DNA of 44,660 nucleotides from CBDCKR01 sp964572045 (GTDB lineage: Bacteria; Gemmatimonadota; Gemmatimonadetes; Longimicrobiales; Gaopeijiaceae): NCBI GenBank assembly GCA_964572045.1, contig CAZNEI010000015.1:1-44660 (forward strand). The letters are read 5' to 3'. Positions 1-8,716 of the stretch are shown here, piece by piece. Positions within the stretch are counted from its first letter, which is position 1; every line of letters starts with the position of its first letter. The position numbers and the translations under genes are program-made. The notes under the pieces were generated by a model, which saw only the letters and a list, made by a program, of their open reading frames with translations, did no database searches and had not been told where the DNA came from.

Positions 1-679
1 CCCCAAGACCCCTGCGCGCGTCTCCGTCGGCTGCCCAAGACATGGCGTCGAGCGCGGCATCGTCGACGCGGAGCCCCAGGGACCCCAGTCCGCGCTCGGT
101 GTCGGCCACCGCCGATCGCAGGATCTCGGCGATGTCCTCGGTCGAGAGGGGTTGCAGGGTGACCACCGGCGCCCTGGAGAGGAGCGGCCTGACGACCTCG
201 AAGCTCGGATTCTCCGTCGTGGCTCCGATCAACACGATCGTTCCGTTCTCCACGTGGGGCAGGAAGGCGTCCTGCTGGGCCTTGTTGAATCGATGGATCT
301 CGTCGCAGAAGAGAATCGTGCTCCGGCCCATCTCGGCCCTTCGAGTCTTCGCCTCGTGGATCACTCGCCGCACCGAGGCCACCCCCTCGTTGACCGCCGA
401 CAGCGCCACGAAAGTGGCATCGGTGCCATCGGCCAGCAGCCGTGCGAGGGTCGTCTTTCCGCTGCCCGGCGGCCCCCAGAGGATCATGCTTCCCGGATTG
501 CCCCGCTCGATCATGGAGCGCAGCATCTTGCCGGGGCCGAGCACGTGATCCTGCCCGCGAAACTCCTCCAGCGTGCGCGGGCGCATACGTGCCGCCAGCG
601 GGGCGGGGGCGAGGGCCGGAGCTCCGGCCCTCTCCTCTCCTCGTGATCCGTCCGACGGGAACAGGCTGAAGTTACTCAT
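1..679 (-). CDS. rarA: Replication-associated recombination protein RarA (MgsA family AAA+ ATPase), 3'-truncated by window edge
   Basis: RarA is an AAA+ ATPase related to clamp-loader subunits and acts at stalled replication forks. The first 226 codons are in the window, about half of the usual 440 or so residues; the gene continues past base 1. Visible motifs in order are Walker A GPPGSGKTT (about residues 73-81), Walker B with FCDEIHRF, sensor 1 GATTENPSF, and the sensor 2 GDARR at the very edge. The ATG at 679-677 overlaps the end of the cca gene (TAA at 674-672) by 8 bases, so the two are probably translationally coupled. The missing part should carry the C-terminal tetramerisation region. 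An ordinary clamp-loader subunit is less likely because of the FNKAQQDAFLP segment after Walker B, which is typical of RarA. Confidence 0.93.
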   Translation of the reverse strand, partial: MSNFSLFPSDGSRGEERAGAPALAPAPLAARMRPRTLEEFRGQDHVLGPGKMLRSMIERGNPGSMILWGPPGSGKTTLARLLADGTDATFVALSAVNEGVASVRRVIHEAKTRRAEMGRSTILFCDEIHRFNKAQQDAFLPHVENGTIVLIGATTENPSFEVVRPLLSRAPVVTLQPLSTEDIAEILRSAVADTERGLGSLGLRVDDAALDAMSWAADGDARRGLG

Positions 680-2015
680 GGGGATCGGGCTCGTCGTCGG
701 GGACCCCGCCAAGAAGACCGCTCTGGCGCATCCACTCCTCAAGCTGAGCCCGGGTGTTCAAGCCGGGGTCTTCAAGCACTTGCTCAAGCGCGCCGTCGAG
801 GATCTGCCCGAACCTCGGGCCGGGCGGGAGTCCGAGCGCTTGGAGGCGTTCTCCGTCGAGCGCCAGATCTCCCACCCCAAGAGGCGGCTTCTCGCTCAGG
901 GCTGACCTGATCGCCCTGATCTGCCCCGCCACTTCCGCGGGAGAGGCCGGCTGGGACGCACCGACAGGGGCGACGCGCGCCCGGGCTTCGGCGCACCAGA
1001 GGCGGGCCGTGTCGGGGAAGAACTCCGGTCCGGTCCGGTGTAGCCAGCGCCGAATCTGAGCCGCGTCCTGCTTCGGGCGAGCGAGAGTACGGTTCGCCAC
1101 GAGCGTCGACAGATGCCGGCTCACTTGGTTGGAGAACCGTAGCCTCGCCATGAGCCCCACCACTCTCGCCCTGACCGCGCAAGTCTCCCCGGGATCCTCG
1201 TGCGCCAATGGGGAGAGGAGCGCCGCAAGGCGCACCAGCGGCCGCCACCGGCGTACGGCGTCGCAGACCCGCAACGCCTCCTCCCATCGGGTCCGACCCA
1301 ACCCTTCCCCATCCCGTGCGAGTTCGGGGTAGAGCTTCGCGAGGGCTCCCGACCGATCGTAGAGCCCCAGGGCCCGAGACGGCCGGTCCGACTGAGCCAA
1401 CACCTTCATCAGCTCCTCTTGGATCCTCTCGGCCGAAAGTGAGCCGAGCCAAGGCACCGCGTCGCACAACGCTCCCCACGTCTCCTCCGCAATCGTAAAG
1501 CCGAACTGGCCGGAGAAGCGGAGGGCCCTCAGAACGCGCAGGTAGTCCTCCCCGAAGCGCTCACGGGGATCGCCCACGGTTCGGAGTATGCCCGCTTCGA
1601 TGTCTGCGAGGCCTCCTTCCGGATCCAGGACGTCACCGCGGGTCGGATGCCAGGCAATGGCGTTGCAGGTGAAGTCACGCCGCGCCAGGTCCTCCTCGAT
1701 GTCGTCGCCGAACTCGACCACGGCCCGCCGGCCGTCGGTCCTGAGGTCACGACGTAGGGTCGTGACATGGTAGAGCGCACCTCCCCGCGCAAGGACTCCC
1801 ACCGTCCCGTGGTCGATGCCGATGGGCACGGTCCGCCGGAAGGTGGCTCGAACCTCTTCGGGCCGTGCCGTCGTGGCAAGGTCCCAGTCGGCCGTGGGAC
1901 GTCGGAGAAGGAGGTCGCGGATGGCGCCCCCCACCACCCAGGCCTCGAACCCGGCTTCCTCCAACCGGGTGGCGAGCCACCCCACAGCCTCCGGTGTAGC
2001 CGGTCGGAAATCCAC
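672..2015 (-). CDS. cca: CCA-adding tRNA nucleotidyltransferase (class II, poly(A) polymerase family)
   Basis: The enzyme builds or repairs the 3' CCA end of tRNAs from CTP and ATP. The 447-residue product has the nucleotidyltransferase signature GGAIRD (29-34), the metal-binding DxD at D43/D45, the RRDFTCNA motif (112-119) that begins the nucleotide-selecting region, and the DYLRVLRALRF neck helix (about 157-167). An extended helical C-terminal tail follows. No HD domain is evident. The start is a GTG at 2015-2013 sharing one base with the TAG stop of the upstream SDR gene, which decides the start. Sequence alone cannot separate full CCA-adding activity from a CC- or A-adding specialist, because these differ in subtle neck-region residues. 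No second homologue is present in the window. Confidence 0.92.
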   Translation of the reverse strand: MDFRPATPEAVGWLATRLEEAGFEAWVVGGAIRDLLLRRPTADWDLATTARPEEVRATFRRTVPIGIDHGTVGVLARGGALYHVTTLRRDLRTDGRRAVVEFGDDIEEDLARRDFTCNAIAWHPTRGDVLDPEGGLADIEAGILRTVGDPRERFGEDYLRVLRALRFSGQFGFTIAEETWGALCDAVPWLGSLSAERIQEELMKVLAQSDRPSRALGLYDRSGALAKLYPELARDGEGLGRTRWEEALRVCDAVRRWRPLVRLAALLSPLAHEDPGETCAVRARVVGLMARLRFSNQVSRHLSTLVANRTLARPKQDAAQIRRWLHRTGPEFFPDTARLWCAEARARVAPVGASQPASPAEVAGQIRAIRSALSEKPPLGVGDLALDGERLQALGLPPGPRFGQILDGALEQVLEDPGLNTRAQLEEWMRQSGLLGGVPDDEPDPHE

Positions 2016-2776
2016 TACCCCACCAGCACCGCTCCCCCGTTGACGTTCAGGATCTCGCCCGTGATGTGGCGCGCCAATCCGGAGCAGAGAAACACGACGG
2101 GGCCGGCGATGTCCTCCGGCGCGGCGATCCGGCCTCGAGGGATGGCAGCCTCGATCCGCGCCCTGTCGCTCCCCTGCATGACGGGATGGACCATCTCCGT
2201 GTCAATCCATCCGGGGGCGACCGCGTTCACGGTCACGTCCCTCGGGGCCATCTCCACACAGAAACCCTTGACCAGGGAGATGAGGCCTCCCTTGGAGGCC
2301 GCGTAGTCCGCGTGGAACGCCTCCCCCCGCTGGCCCGCCGTCGAGCTCACGAGCACGATCGCGCCGCCCGGGCGGAGGCGTCGGGCCGCCTCCCGGCACG
2401 TGTAGAAGACCGAGTCCAGGTTACTGGCCAGCGTCGTCCGCCACTGGTCCGGGTCCATGTCGGCCAGGGCGACGTCGTGAGGGATCCAGATCCCCGCGCT
2501 TCCAATGAAGAAGTCGAGGCCGTCGAATTCTCGGTCGGCACGGTCGAAGAGTCGGATCGCGGCCTCCTCCCGAGAGAGATCACCGGCCTCGGCCCAGGCA
2601 CGGACACCGAGTCCGTGGAGCTGCTCCACGACGGCGTCGGCGTCCGCCGTCCGGCTCCGATAACCGATGCCGACGTTGGCGCCGGCCTCCGCCAGGAGTC
2701 GAGCGGTGGCGCGCCCCACGCCTCGAGAGCCTCCGGTGACGACCGCAGCCCGACCCTTCAGGTCAATGAGTGACAT
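2015..2776 (-). CDS. Short-chain dehydrogenase/reductase (FabG-like SDR)
   Basis: This 253-residue classical SDR has the NAD(P) Rossmann motif TGGSRGVG (14-21), the catalytic serine region VSS (about 143-145), and the YxxxK pair Y158/K162. The NNAG structural motif is changed to GSAG (about 92-95). The C-terminal NVNGG tail resembles FabG, but substrate cannot be assigned; 3-oxoacyl-ACP reductase is one possibility among many. The ATG at 2776 is preceded by a good GGAGGTGG ribosome site; an open frame upstream has no family similarity and was discarded. It lies 49 bases after gmhA and shares one base with the cca start, so it belongs to the alaS-to-rarA run of co-directional genes. Its role there is unclear; a link to envelope sugar or lipid metabolism is only inferred from gmhA. 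Confidence 0.88.
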   Translation of the reverse strand: MSLIDLKGRAAVVTGGSRGVGRATARLLAEAGANVGIGYRSRTADADAVVEQLHGLGVRAWAEAGDLSREEAAIRLFDRADREFDGLDFFIGSAGIWIPHDVALADMDPDQWRTTLASNLDSVFYTCREAARRLRPGGAIVLVSSTAGQRGEAFHADYAASKGGLISLVKGFCVEMAPRDVTVNAVAPGWIDTEMVHPVMQGSDRARIEAAIPRGRIAAPEDIAGPVVFLCSGLARHITGEILNVNGGAVLVG

Positions 2777-2825
2777 CCGCTCCACCTCCCAAGCTCGATG
2801 CGTGGACTCCGAAGGGCCAGCCCGA

Positions 2826-3419
2826 TCACCGCGTCCGCTCCGAGAACGAACGGTCGACGCGGTCGCACACCGCATGCCCGATCGTCAGATGCAACTCCTG
2901 AGCACGGGCGGTGTTCGCGGTAGGTACGACGACGGCCACCTCGGCCACGTCCTTCAGGCGCCCCCCTCCCTTGGCCAGCAACGCGACGGTCCTCAGGCCG
3001 GCGCTCCGGGCCGCTTCCACGGCCCGTACGAGATTCTCGGATTCACCGCTCGTAGAGTGGACGATGAGGAGATCGCCCCTTCGCCCCAGAGCGCGCACCT
3101 GACGCGCAAAGACATCCTCGAAGCCGAGATCGTTGCCGGCGGCCGTCAAGACCGACGTGTCGGTCGTAAGCGCCATGGCGCGCAGCGGATCCCGTTCACA
3201 GGCAAAGCGGACCACGTATTCCGCGGCAAGGTGCTGCGCGTCAGCGGCCGACCCGCCGTTCCCGCAGAAGAACAGGGTTCCCCGGGTCTGCAACGTCTCC
3301 AGGACCAAGGAGGCGACCGTCTCCACCTGGTCCGCGAGCTCGGTGGCGCACCTCGCCGCGAGCTCGGCCAACTCAAGCAGTGCCTCCGATCCCCGTGCGT
3401 CGTACGACAAAGGGCTCAT
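2826..3419 (-). CDS. gmhA: Phosphoheptose isomerase (sedoheptulose-7-phosphate isomerase, SIS domain)
   Basis: GmhA converts sedoheptulose 7-phosphate to D-glycero-D-manno-heptose 7-phosphate, the first step towards ADP-heptose for lipopolysaccharide or S-layer glycans. The 197-residue length matches the family. The SIS motif CGNGGSAADAQHLAAE (52-67) supplies H63 and E67, and the C-terminal part supplies Q174 and H182. These four sit where E. coli GmhA binds zinc (H61, E65, Q172, H180). STSGESENL (122-130) is the sugar-phosphate loop. No other heptose pathway gene (hldE, gmhB, hldD) is in the window, so either the pathway is scattered or the enzyme serves another glycan. It lies 13 bases after the PHP phosphatase gene, which is also often tied to surface polysaccharide. 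Confidence 0.92.
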   Translation of the reverse strand: MSPLSYDARGSEALLELAELAARCATELADQVETVASLVLETLQTRGTLFFCGNGGSAADAQHLAAEYVVRFACERDPLRAMALTTDTSVLTAAGNDLGFEDVFARQVRALGRRGDLLIVHSTSGESENLVRAVEAARSAGLRTVALLAKGGGRLKDVAEVAVVVPTANTARAQELHLTIGHAVCDRVDRSFSERTR

Positions 3420-3432
3420 GCCTCGAGGATGT

Positions 3433-4233
3433 TCATGGGCCAGTCCCGGAACCGGATCGGGAGAGGGGCGGGACAGGCAGCGGGGTCTCGCCCTTGAGCA
3501 CCCGACTCGGGTTGGTCACGGTGAGGAGCCCGAGCTGCTTACTCGCGCTGCGCTCGAGAAAGAAGGTGCGGGCCTCGGCAAGGTAGACTTTGAGGTGCGG
3601 CCGGGCATGGAAGTCGCTCGAAAGATAGTCGACCCACCCGTAACTCAGAAGCTTGCAGGCGACCTCCTGGGCTTCCCTGCCGTACCGGCCCGCCAACGAC
3701 CCCTGGTTCACTTGCAGGTAGGCGCCTGCAGCCCTCCACCGCCCAGCGACCTCCGTGTCGCGCCTGATTCCGCCATACCTTTCGGGGTGGGCGAGCACGG
3801 GCACGTACCCGGCGGCGCGAATCCGCCTGAGGATCTCCTCGTCCTTGCGGGGGGGGATCTGCAGGCGGCGCCACTCCACGAGCACGAAAGCCGTGCCGGC
3901 CAAGCGGATCCGCGGGTCGGAGAGGTCGGGGTCCGACACGTCGAGGCAGACTTCGCATCCGCGCTCGAGCGTCAGGCCGGAAAAACGATCCCCGGCGGCA
4001 CGCGACAGCCGGTCCCAGGCTCTGTCCAGCCCCGACAGCCGCCGCTCGCGCCGGGCGGGGTCGCGGGTGTCGCTGGCCCTCAGATGAGGCGTGGTGCAGA
4101 TTCGGCCGATGCCGGCGCCTACCATCCGCCCGATCGCCTCCAACGCCTCGGCCAGGTTGCGCGCGCCGTCATCGACTCCGGGCATCAGGTGACTGTGGAA
4201 ATCCACAGCAGTCCCCGGCTCGATCGGCTTCAT
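3433..4233 (-). CDS. PHP-domain phosphatase, CpsB/YwqE-like tyrosine-protein phosphatase
   Basis: CpsB-type enzymes are manganese-dependent PHP-fold phosphatases. In Gram-positives they dephosphorylate the tyrosine kinase that controls capsule synthesis. The 266-residue product carries the full metal-ligand set of the fold: H13 and H15 in DFHSHLMPGVDDGA, H50 in TTPH, E94, H149 in AHPER, and D207/H209 in SDFHA. The start is the ATG at 4233, which overlaps the upstream 107-codon gene as ATGA; an in-frame start 16 codons earlier would overlap more deeply and lacks family similarity. No tyrosine kinase or Wzz-like polysaccharide co-polymerase gene is in the window, so the target is unknown. The gmhA neighbour suggests a role in surface sugars. 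Histidinol phosphatase is a less likely alternative because the HSHLMPGVDDGA motif is CpsB-like. Confidence 0.85.
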   Translation of the reverse strand: MKPIEPGTAVDFHSHLMPGVDDGARNLAEALEAIGRMVGAGIGRICTTPHLRASDTRDPARRERRLSGLDRAWDRLSRAAGDRFSGLTLERGCEVCLDVSDPDLSDPRIRLAGTAFVLVEWRRLQIPPRKDEEILRRIRAAGYVPVLAHPERYGGIRRDTEVAGRWRAAGAYLQVNQGSLAGRYGREAQEVACKLLSYGWVDYLSSDFHARPHLKVYLAEARTFFLERSASKQLGLLTVTNPSRVLKGETPLPVPPLSRSGSGTGP

Positions 4234-4553
4234 GTCAACCGCTCGGGAGGCGTTCGGGGAGGCCTGGTCCCGGTGGCCCACTCTAGGACGCGGGAGAGCG
4301 CGGCCTCGGGGTCCTCTTGCTCGACCGCGGCCTCGCAGGCGTAGGTGAGGAGTGCGTCGGCGGCGAGCAGGTAGAACGCGGCCGCCCGGTTCCGTCCCGG
4401 CAGCTTGAGCGCCTCAGCGAGGTGGCCGACCGCTAGACGGCCCAGCGCCTCGCTAAGGGAAGCGCCCCCGCCGTGCACGGGCTCGAAACGGCTCCGCAGC
4501 CGGTCGGGGGGCGGAGGCGCACGATTGTCCAGCCATCTCGCCAGGGGGTCCAT
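4230..4553 (-). CDS. Hypothetical protein, 107 residues, coupled to alaS
   Basis: I do not recognise this family. The 107-residue product is hydrophilic at both ends, with a central alanine/leucine-rich helical stretch (about 40-80, containing RNRAAAFYLLAADALLTYACEAA) and a proline-rich tail. No signal peptide or metal motif is visible. Its ATG at 4553-4551 shares one base with the alaS TGA stop (4555-4553), and its own TGA overlaps the next ATG as ATGA. Tight coupling on both sides, and codon use like its neighbours, argue that it is a real gene. A TTG one codon upstream is a weaker start choice. The helical pattern resembles small HEPN-like or four-helix proteins, but that is an impression only. 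Confidence 0.7.
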   Translation of the reverse strand: MDPLARWLDNRAPPPPDRLRSRFEPVHGGGASLSEALGRLAVGHLAEALKLPGRNRAAAFYLLAADALLTYACEAAVEQEDPEAALSRVLEWATGTRPPRTPPERLT

Positions 4554-7222
4554 CAAGCACCAGCGTCGCGGCCGAGCCTCTCCACGACGTCACGTCCGGC
4601 CCGAAGGGCCGTATCGAGCCGCTCCGGGTCCCCGACCCCCGCCTGAGCCATGTGCGGCCGGCCGCCGCCACGCCCTCCCACGATCGTGGCCACCTCGCGC
4701 ACGATGACGTCGGCACGTACGCCCTTCGCGATGAGATCGTCACTGGCGAAAGCGAAGAGTGTGTGCCGGTCGCCCGGGAGAGCGGCGGCCACCACGGCAA
4801 CTCCGCTCCCACCGCTGCCCAGGAAGGCGTCTCCCCACTTACGTGCGTCGCGCGCGTCGCGTGCCCGGAGCCGAACCGCCTTGTATCCCGCGGTTGAGCC
4901 CTTGACGGGAACCTGCTCTTCCACGACCACGGTCTCCGCCCCCCCACCGGCACTCCTAAGCTCGTCGAGCAGAGTCTCGAGCTCCCGCTTATCGCCGACG
5001 AGCTGCGAGGCCCGGCGAGCGGCACCCTCGGCCGAGCCGCCGAGGACCTCGGCAACCTCCTCCAGACGCCTCCGTTGCGCCTCGAGATAGTCGAAGGCCC
5101 CGGGCCCCGTAAGCGCCTCGATCCGCCGAACGCCGGCGGCGATCCCGCTCTCGCTCCTGATCTTGAACAGTCCGATCTCCCCGGTGCTTCTGACGTGCGT
5201 GCCCCCACACAGCTCCATGCTGACTCCAGGGATCTCCACCACCCGGACCACATCTGCGTACTTCTCACCAAAGAGGGCCATCGCCCCGGCGGCGACGGCG
5301 TCCCGGTAACGGCGATCGCCGGTGCCGACGGCGCGGTTCTCCCAGATTCCCTCGTTCACGAGCTCCTCCACGCGGCGCTGCTCCTCCTCGCTCACGGGCG
5401 TGGGGTGCGCGAAATCGAAGCGCAGCCGATCCGGCGCCACCAATGAGCCCCGCTGGACCACATGGGTCCCGAGCGTCCGCCTGAGGGCCGCGTGAAGGAG
5501 ATGCGTGGCCGTGTGATTGCGCTGGGTATCGCGCCTGGTCGGCGCGTCGACACGGGCCCGAACGCACACGGGCGCCTCCAGCCGCGGAGGGAGGGATCCA
5601 CCCGTCAAGGCTCCGTAGACCGCCACGCGTTCCCCGATCCGCACCGTGTCACGCACCCCTAGAGTCCAGCCGTCGCCCTCGACCCTTCCCGTATCCGATA
5701 CCTGTCCACCGCCCTCCGCATAGAACGGGTTGTCGGCCAGCTGGAGGGCCACCGTGCCGTCGGAGACCCTGACCGCGAGTACCTCCGTTTCCACGTCGAG
5801 CACGTCGTATCCCAGAAACCGCTGATCGGCGTCAGGGGAGACCTTGTGCCACCCCTCCACCAAGGCGGTATCGGATCCATGGGCGTCGGACCGGGCCCGG
5901 TCCGCCCGGCTTCTCTCGCGTTGCTCCTCCAGGGCCGCTCTGAATCCCTCCACGTCCACGGTGTGGTCGCGCTCCTCCGCCATGAGCTGCGTGAGGTCCA
6001 GAGGAAATCCAAACGTGTCGTAGAGCTTGAAGGCGTCCGGACCCGAGACGACGCGATCGACTCGATCTCGAACGGCACCCTCCGAGGTCACCATGTCGAA
6101 CCGGTGCATGCCGCCTTCGATAGTCGCCAGAAACCTCACTTCCTCGGCCCGGGTCGTCTCGGTGACGAGATCCCGCTGCGTAGTGAGCTCGGGGTAGACA
6201 TCCCCCATGCCCCCGATCACCGCCTCGACCACGGGAACGAGGGTCGGATCCCGACGCCCCAGAAGCCAGGCGTGGCGCACCGCGCGGCGCAGGATCCGAC
6301 GCAGGACGTAGCCCCTGCCCTCGTTGGACGGGAGGACCCCATCGGCTAGCAGAAACGCGACGGCCCGTGCGTGGTCGGCGAGCACGCGGTACGACACCGC
6401 CCCGGGCCCCTCGGGCGCGTAGGGGCGGCCAATGACCGCCGACACGGCGTCGAGGATCGGGCGGAAGGCGTCGATGTGGTAGTTGGAATCGACCCCCTGA
6501 AGCACGGTGGCGAGCCTCTCCAATCCCGCTCCGGTATCGATCGAGGGGGCCGGGAGAGGGGTGAGGTTCCCGTCCTCGTCACGGTCGAACTGCATAAAGA
6601 CGAGATTCCACAGCTCAAGCAGCACGCCCCGCTCATCCAAGTCCTCGAACTCCTCCTGGAGAAGCTCGCCGCGCTCTTCGGCCGGCCTCAGATCGTAATG
6701 GAGCTCGGAGCAGGGACCGCAGGGACCCGTGTCGGCCATCTGCCAGAAGTTGTTCTTGTCTCCGAGCCTGAAGATCCTACGGGCCGGCACACCCGCCACC
6801 TCCTGCCAGAGCTCGTACGCCTCGTCGTCCGAAAGGTGGATGGAGACGAAGAACCGCCCCGGGGCCAGCCCCAGATCCCCGGTGACGAACTCCCAAGCGT
6901 AGCGGATTGCGTCCCGCTTGAAGTAGTCCCCGAACGAGAAATTGCCCAGCATCTCGAAGAAGGTGTGGTGCCGTGCGGTCTTCCCCACCTCCTCCAGGTC
7001 GTTGTGCTTCCCGCCGGCCCTGACGCACTTCTGGGACGTCACGGCGCGCCTGTAGGAAAGATCGCCGATGCCGAGGAGCATGTCCTTGAATTGCACCATG
7101 CCCGCGTTCGTGAACAACAGAGTCGGATCGCCGGCCGGCACCAAGGAGGAACTCGGCCGGACCTCATGTCCCCGGTCGCGGAAGAAGCCCAGAAACCGCG
7201 AGCGGATTTCGGCTGTCGTCAT
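4553..7222 (-). CDS. alaS: Alanine--tRNA ligase
   Basis: AlaRS charges tRNA-Ala and edits mischarged Ser and Gly. The 889-residue product has the complete bacterial layout: a class II catalytic domain starting TTAEIRSRFLGFF with the FTNAGMVQFKD region, the tRNA-recognition domain, the editing domain with zinc-binding HTATHLLH and CGGTH motifs, and the C-Ala domain with the glycine-rich GGRGGGRPHMAQAG near the end. Nothing is missing. It follows recA on the same strand with 154 bases between and no recX. No Shine-Dalgarno lies before the ATG at 7222. A promoter with -10 TATACT lies about 30 bases upstream, and a second TATGGT lies only 6 bases before the ATG, so a leaderless message is possible. 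The stop overlaps the following small gene. Confidence 0.97.
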   Translation of the reverse strand: MTTAEIRSRFLGFFRDRGHEVRPSSSLVPAGDPTLLFTNAGMVQFKDMLLGIGDLSYRRAVTSQKCVRAGGKHNDLEEVGKTARHHTFFEMLGNFSFGDYFKRDAIRYAWEFVTGDLGLAPGRFFVSIHLSDDEAYELWQEVAGVPARRIFRLGDKNNFWQMADTGPCGPCSELHYDLRPAEERGELLQEEFEDLDERGVLLELWNLVFMQFDRDEDGNLTPLPAPSIDTGAGLERLATVLQGVDSNYHIDAFRPILDAVSAVIGRPYAPEGPGAVSYRVLADHARAVAFLLADGVLPSNEGRGYVLRRILRRAVRHAWLLGRRDPTLVPVVEAVIGGMGDVYPELTTQRDLVTETTRAEEVRFLATIEGGMHRFDMVTSEGAVRDRVDRVVSGPDAFKLYDTFGFPLDLTQLMAEERDHTVDVEGFRAALEEQRERSRADRARSDAHGSDTALVEGWHKVSPDADQRFLGYDVLDVETEVLAVRVSDGTVALQLADNPFYAEGGGQVSDTGRVEGDGWTLGVRDTVRIGERVAVYGALTGGSLPPRLEAPVCVRARVDAPTRRDTQRNHTATHLLHAALRRTLGTHVVQRGSLVAPDRLRFDFAHPTPVSEEEQRRVEELVNEGIWENRAVGTGDRRYRDAVAAGAMALFGEKYADVVRVVEIPGVSMELCGGTHVRSTGEIGLFKIRSESGIAAGVRRIEALTGPGAFDYLEAQRRRLEEVAEVLGGSAEGAARRASQLVGDKRELETLLDELRSAGGGAETVVVEEQVPVKGSTAGYKAVRLRARDARDARKWGDAFLGSGGSGVAVVAAALPGDRHTLFAFASDDLIAKGVRADVIVREVATIVGGRGGGRPHMAQAGVGDPERLDTALRAGRDVVERLGRDAGA

Positions 7223-7254
7223 GGTAGCACCATAGAGGCGTCAAATGGGCGCCA

Positions 7255-7283
7255 AGTATAACGACTCGGGAGGCATGGCCCAA
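7255..7283 (-). promoter_or_regulatory. Predicted sigma-70-type promoter for alaS
   Basis: On the minus strand, -35 TTGGGC (7283-7278) and -10 TATACT (7260-7255; five of six consensus bases) are separated by 17 bases. Transcription would start near 7247, giving a leader of about 25 bases before the alaS ATG at 7222. The -35 box is weak. The hexamer TATGGT at 6 bases before the ATG could be an alternative -10 giving a leaderless message. Confidence 0.42.
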
Positions 7284-7316
7284 CACAACCGCGGAGCCCG
7301 AACGTCCGTGTGCCGC

Positions 7317-7333
7317 GAGGTGGAGACCACCTC
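7317..7333 (-). terminator. Hairpin 3' of recA (7-bp stem, 3-base loop, no U-tract)
   Basis: A perfect inverted repeat GAGGTGG / CCACCTC with a three-base loop sits about 45 bases past the recA stop, upstream of the alaS promoter. It has no T-run on either side, so it would be a hairpin-only terminator or an mRNA-end stabiliser. Position between two separately promoted genes is the main support. Confidence 0.38.
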
Positions 7334-7376
7334 CAGGAACGCCCGGCCGGACGCGACCCGGGCTTCCGAGCTTGGC

Positions 7377-8453
7377 TCAGCCCTTTGCGCTGCGAGCGGT
7401 CGGGCTCAGCGGGTCCGACCCCTCCGCCTCGCGTCCCACGTTCAGCGCCTTTCGGACGCGGGCATCGAGCTCGTCGAGCACGTCGGGGTTCTCGCGGACG
7501 AACTGGCGCGTGTTCTCCTTGCCCTGGCCGAGCCGTAGGTCCCCATAGGAATACCACGATCCCGACTTGGCGATGATCCCCTCCCGGACGCCGATGTCGA
7601 TGAGAAGACTCTCGTGGCTGATCCCCACGTTGTACAGGATATCGAACTCGGCCTGCCTGAAGGGCGGAGCGCACTTGTTCTTGACGACCTTCACGCGGGT
7701 CCGGTTGCCGACGATGTCGGTGCCGTCCTTGATGGCTCCGATCCTCCGGATGTCCATGCGCAGCGACGCGTAGAACTTGAGGGCACGACCTCCCGACGTC
7801 GTCTCCGGGTTCCCAAACATCACGCCGATCTTCTCGCGGATCTGGTTGGTGAACACCACAGCCGTCCGGGAGCGGGCGACCGCGCCGGTCAGCTTCCGCA
7901 GCGCCTGGCTCATGAGGCGCGCCTGCAGCCCGACGTGCGAGTCCCCCATCTCCCCTTCGATCTCAGCGCGCGGAACGAGCGCCGCAACGGAGTCGATGAC
8001 CACGACGTCGACAGCGTTGCTGCGGATGAGCACCTCGGCGATCTCAAGGGCCTGCTCACCGGTGTCGGGCTGCGAAACGAGCAGGTTGTCCACATCCACT
8101 CTCAGCCGCCGGGCGTAGGCCACGTCCAGGGCGTGCTCCGCATCCACAAACGCCGCGATCCCGCCCCCCGCCTGAGCGTTCGCGATGACGTGAAGACACA
8201 GGGTGGTCTTGCCGCTCGACTCGGGGCCGTAGACCTCCGTAATGCGCCCTCTCGGAATCCCGCCGATCCCGATCGCCGCATCGAGATTGATGGCGCCGGT
8301 CCCGATCGCCTCGATCTCGAGCCGCATTCCGTCCGCCCCCATCCGCATGATCGAGCCCTTTCCATAGGAGCGCTCGATCTGGCTGATGGCCGTGGAAAGA
8401 GCCTTCTTCTTCTTCTTGTCGCTCAACGTGTGTGTGACCTGTGCAGTCGCCAT
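7377..8453 (-). CDS. recA: Recombinase RecA
   Basis: RecA forms filaments on single-stranded DNA, drives homologous recombination, and triggers LexA self-cleavage. The 358-residue product has the usual length. It carries Walker A GPESSGKTT (76-84), Walker B VVVIDSVAALVPRAEIEGEMGD (DNA loop 1 region), loop 2 with FTNQIREKIGVMFGNPETTSGG, and the C-terminal KCAPPFRQAEFDI segment. The N-terminus has a run of five lysines (about 13-17). A GAGG ribosome site lies about 8 bases before the ATG at 8453. I found no obvious SOS box of the GAAC/GTTC or CTG/CAG types between it and the divergent oxidoreductase gene, though Gemmatimonadota-type LexA sites are not something I can recognise with confidence. 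The common partner recX is absent downstream. Confidence 0.98.
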   Translation of the reverse strand: MATAQVTHTLSDKKKKKALSTAISQIERSYGKGSIMRMGADGMRLEIEAIGTGAINLDAAIGIGGIPRGRITEVYGPESSGKTTLCLHVIANAQAGGGIAAFVDAEHALDVAYARRLRVDVDNLLVSQPDTGEQALEIAEVLIRSNAVDVVVIDSVAALVPRAEIEGEMGDSHVGLQARLMSQALRKLTGAVARSRTAVVFTNQIREKIGVMFGNPETTSGGRALKFYASLRMDIRRIGAIKDGTDIVGNRTRVKVVKNKCAPPFRQAEFDILYNVGISHESLLIDIGVREGIIAKSGSWYSYGDLRLGQGKENTRQFVRENPDVLDELDARVRKALNVGREAEGSDPLSPTARSAKG

Positions 8454-8486
8454 TCTGTCCTCGCCTCTAACGGTCGGGCCAAGGGA

Positions 8487-8515
8487 ATTCTACAATACCC
8501 GAAGAGAAAGCGAAA
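8487..8515 (-). promoter_or_regulatory. Possible recA promoter
   Basis: On the minus strand, -10 TAGAAT (8492-8487; five of six) lies 17 bases from a poor -35, TTTCGC (8515-8510). The predicted start is near 8480, about 27 bases before the ATG. The AT-rich patch is conspicuous in this GC-rich sequence, but the -35 matches consensus at only two bases. Confidence 0.33.
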
Positions 8516-8716
8516 GTCCCCGGTCCCTCCGGGGTGCGGACGCGGGGCAAGGTAAGTCGCGCGGCCGCGCTCGGGAATGTAGCGATTCGACGCGGACTGG
8601 TCGTCCGCTTGCGACATCCGACGCGGCCTCGGGAACCGCGGCCCGGCCTGGCGGGTTCGTGCACCGGACGGAGCGGCGCGGCCACCCGACACCCATGGAC
8701 CCCTGGCAGATCGCAC

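Noticed and set aside
8454..8716. SOS/LexA operator upstream of recA
   Set aside because: No GAAC/GTTC or CTGT/ACAG palindrome found; I cannot claim one.
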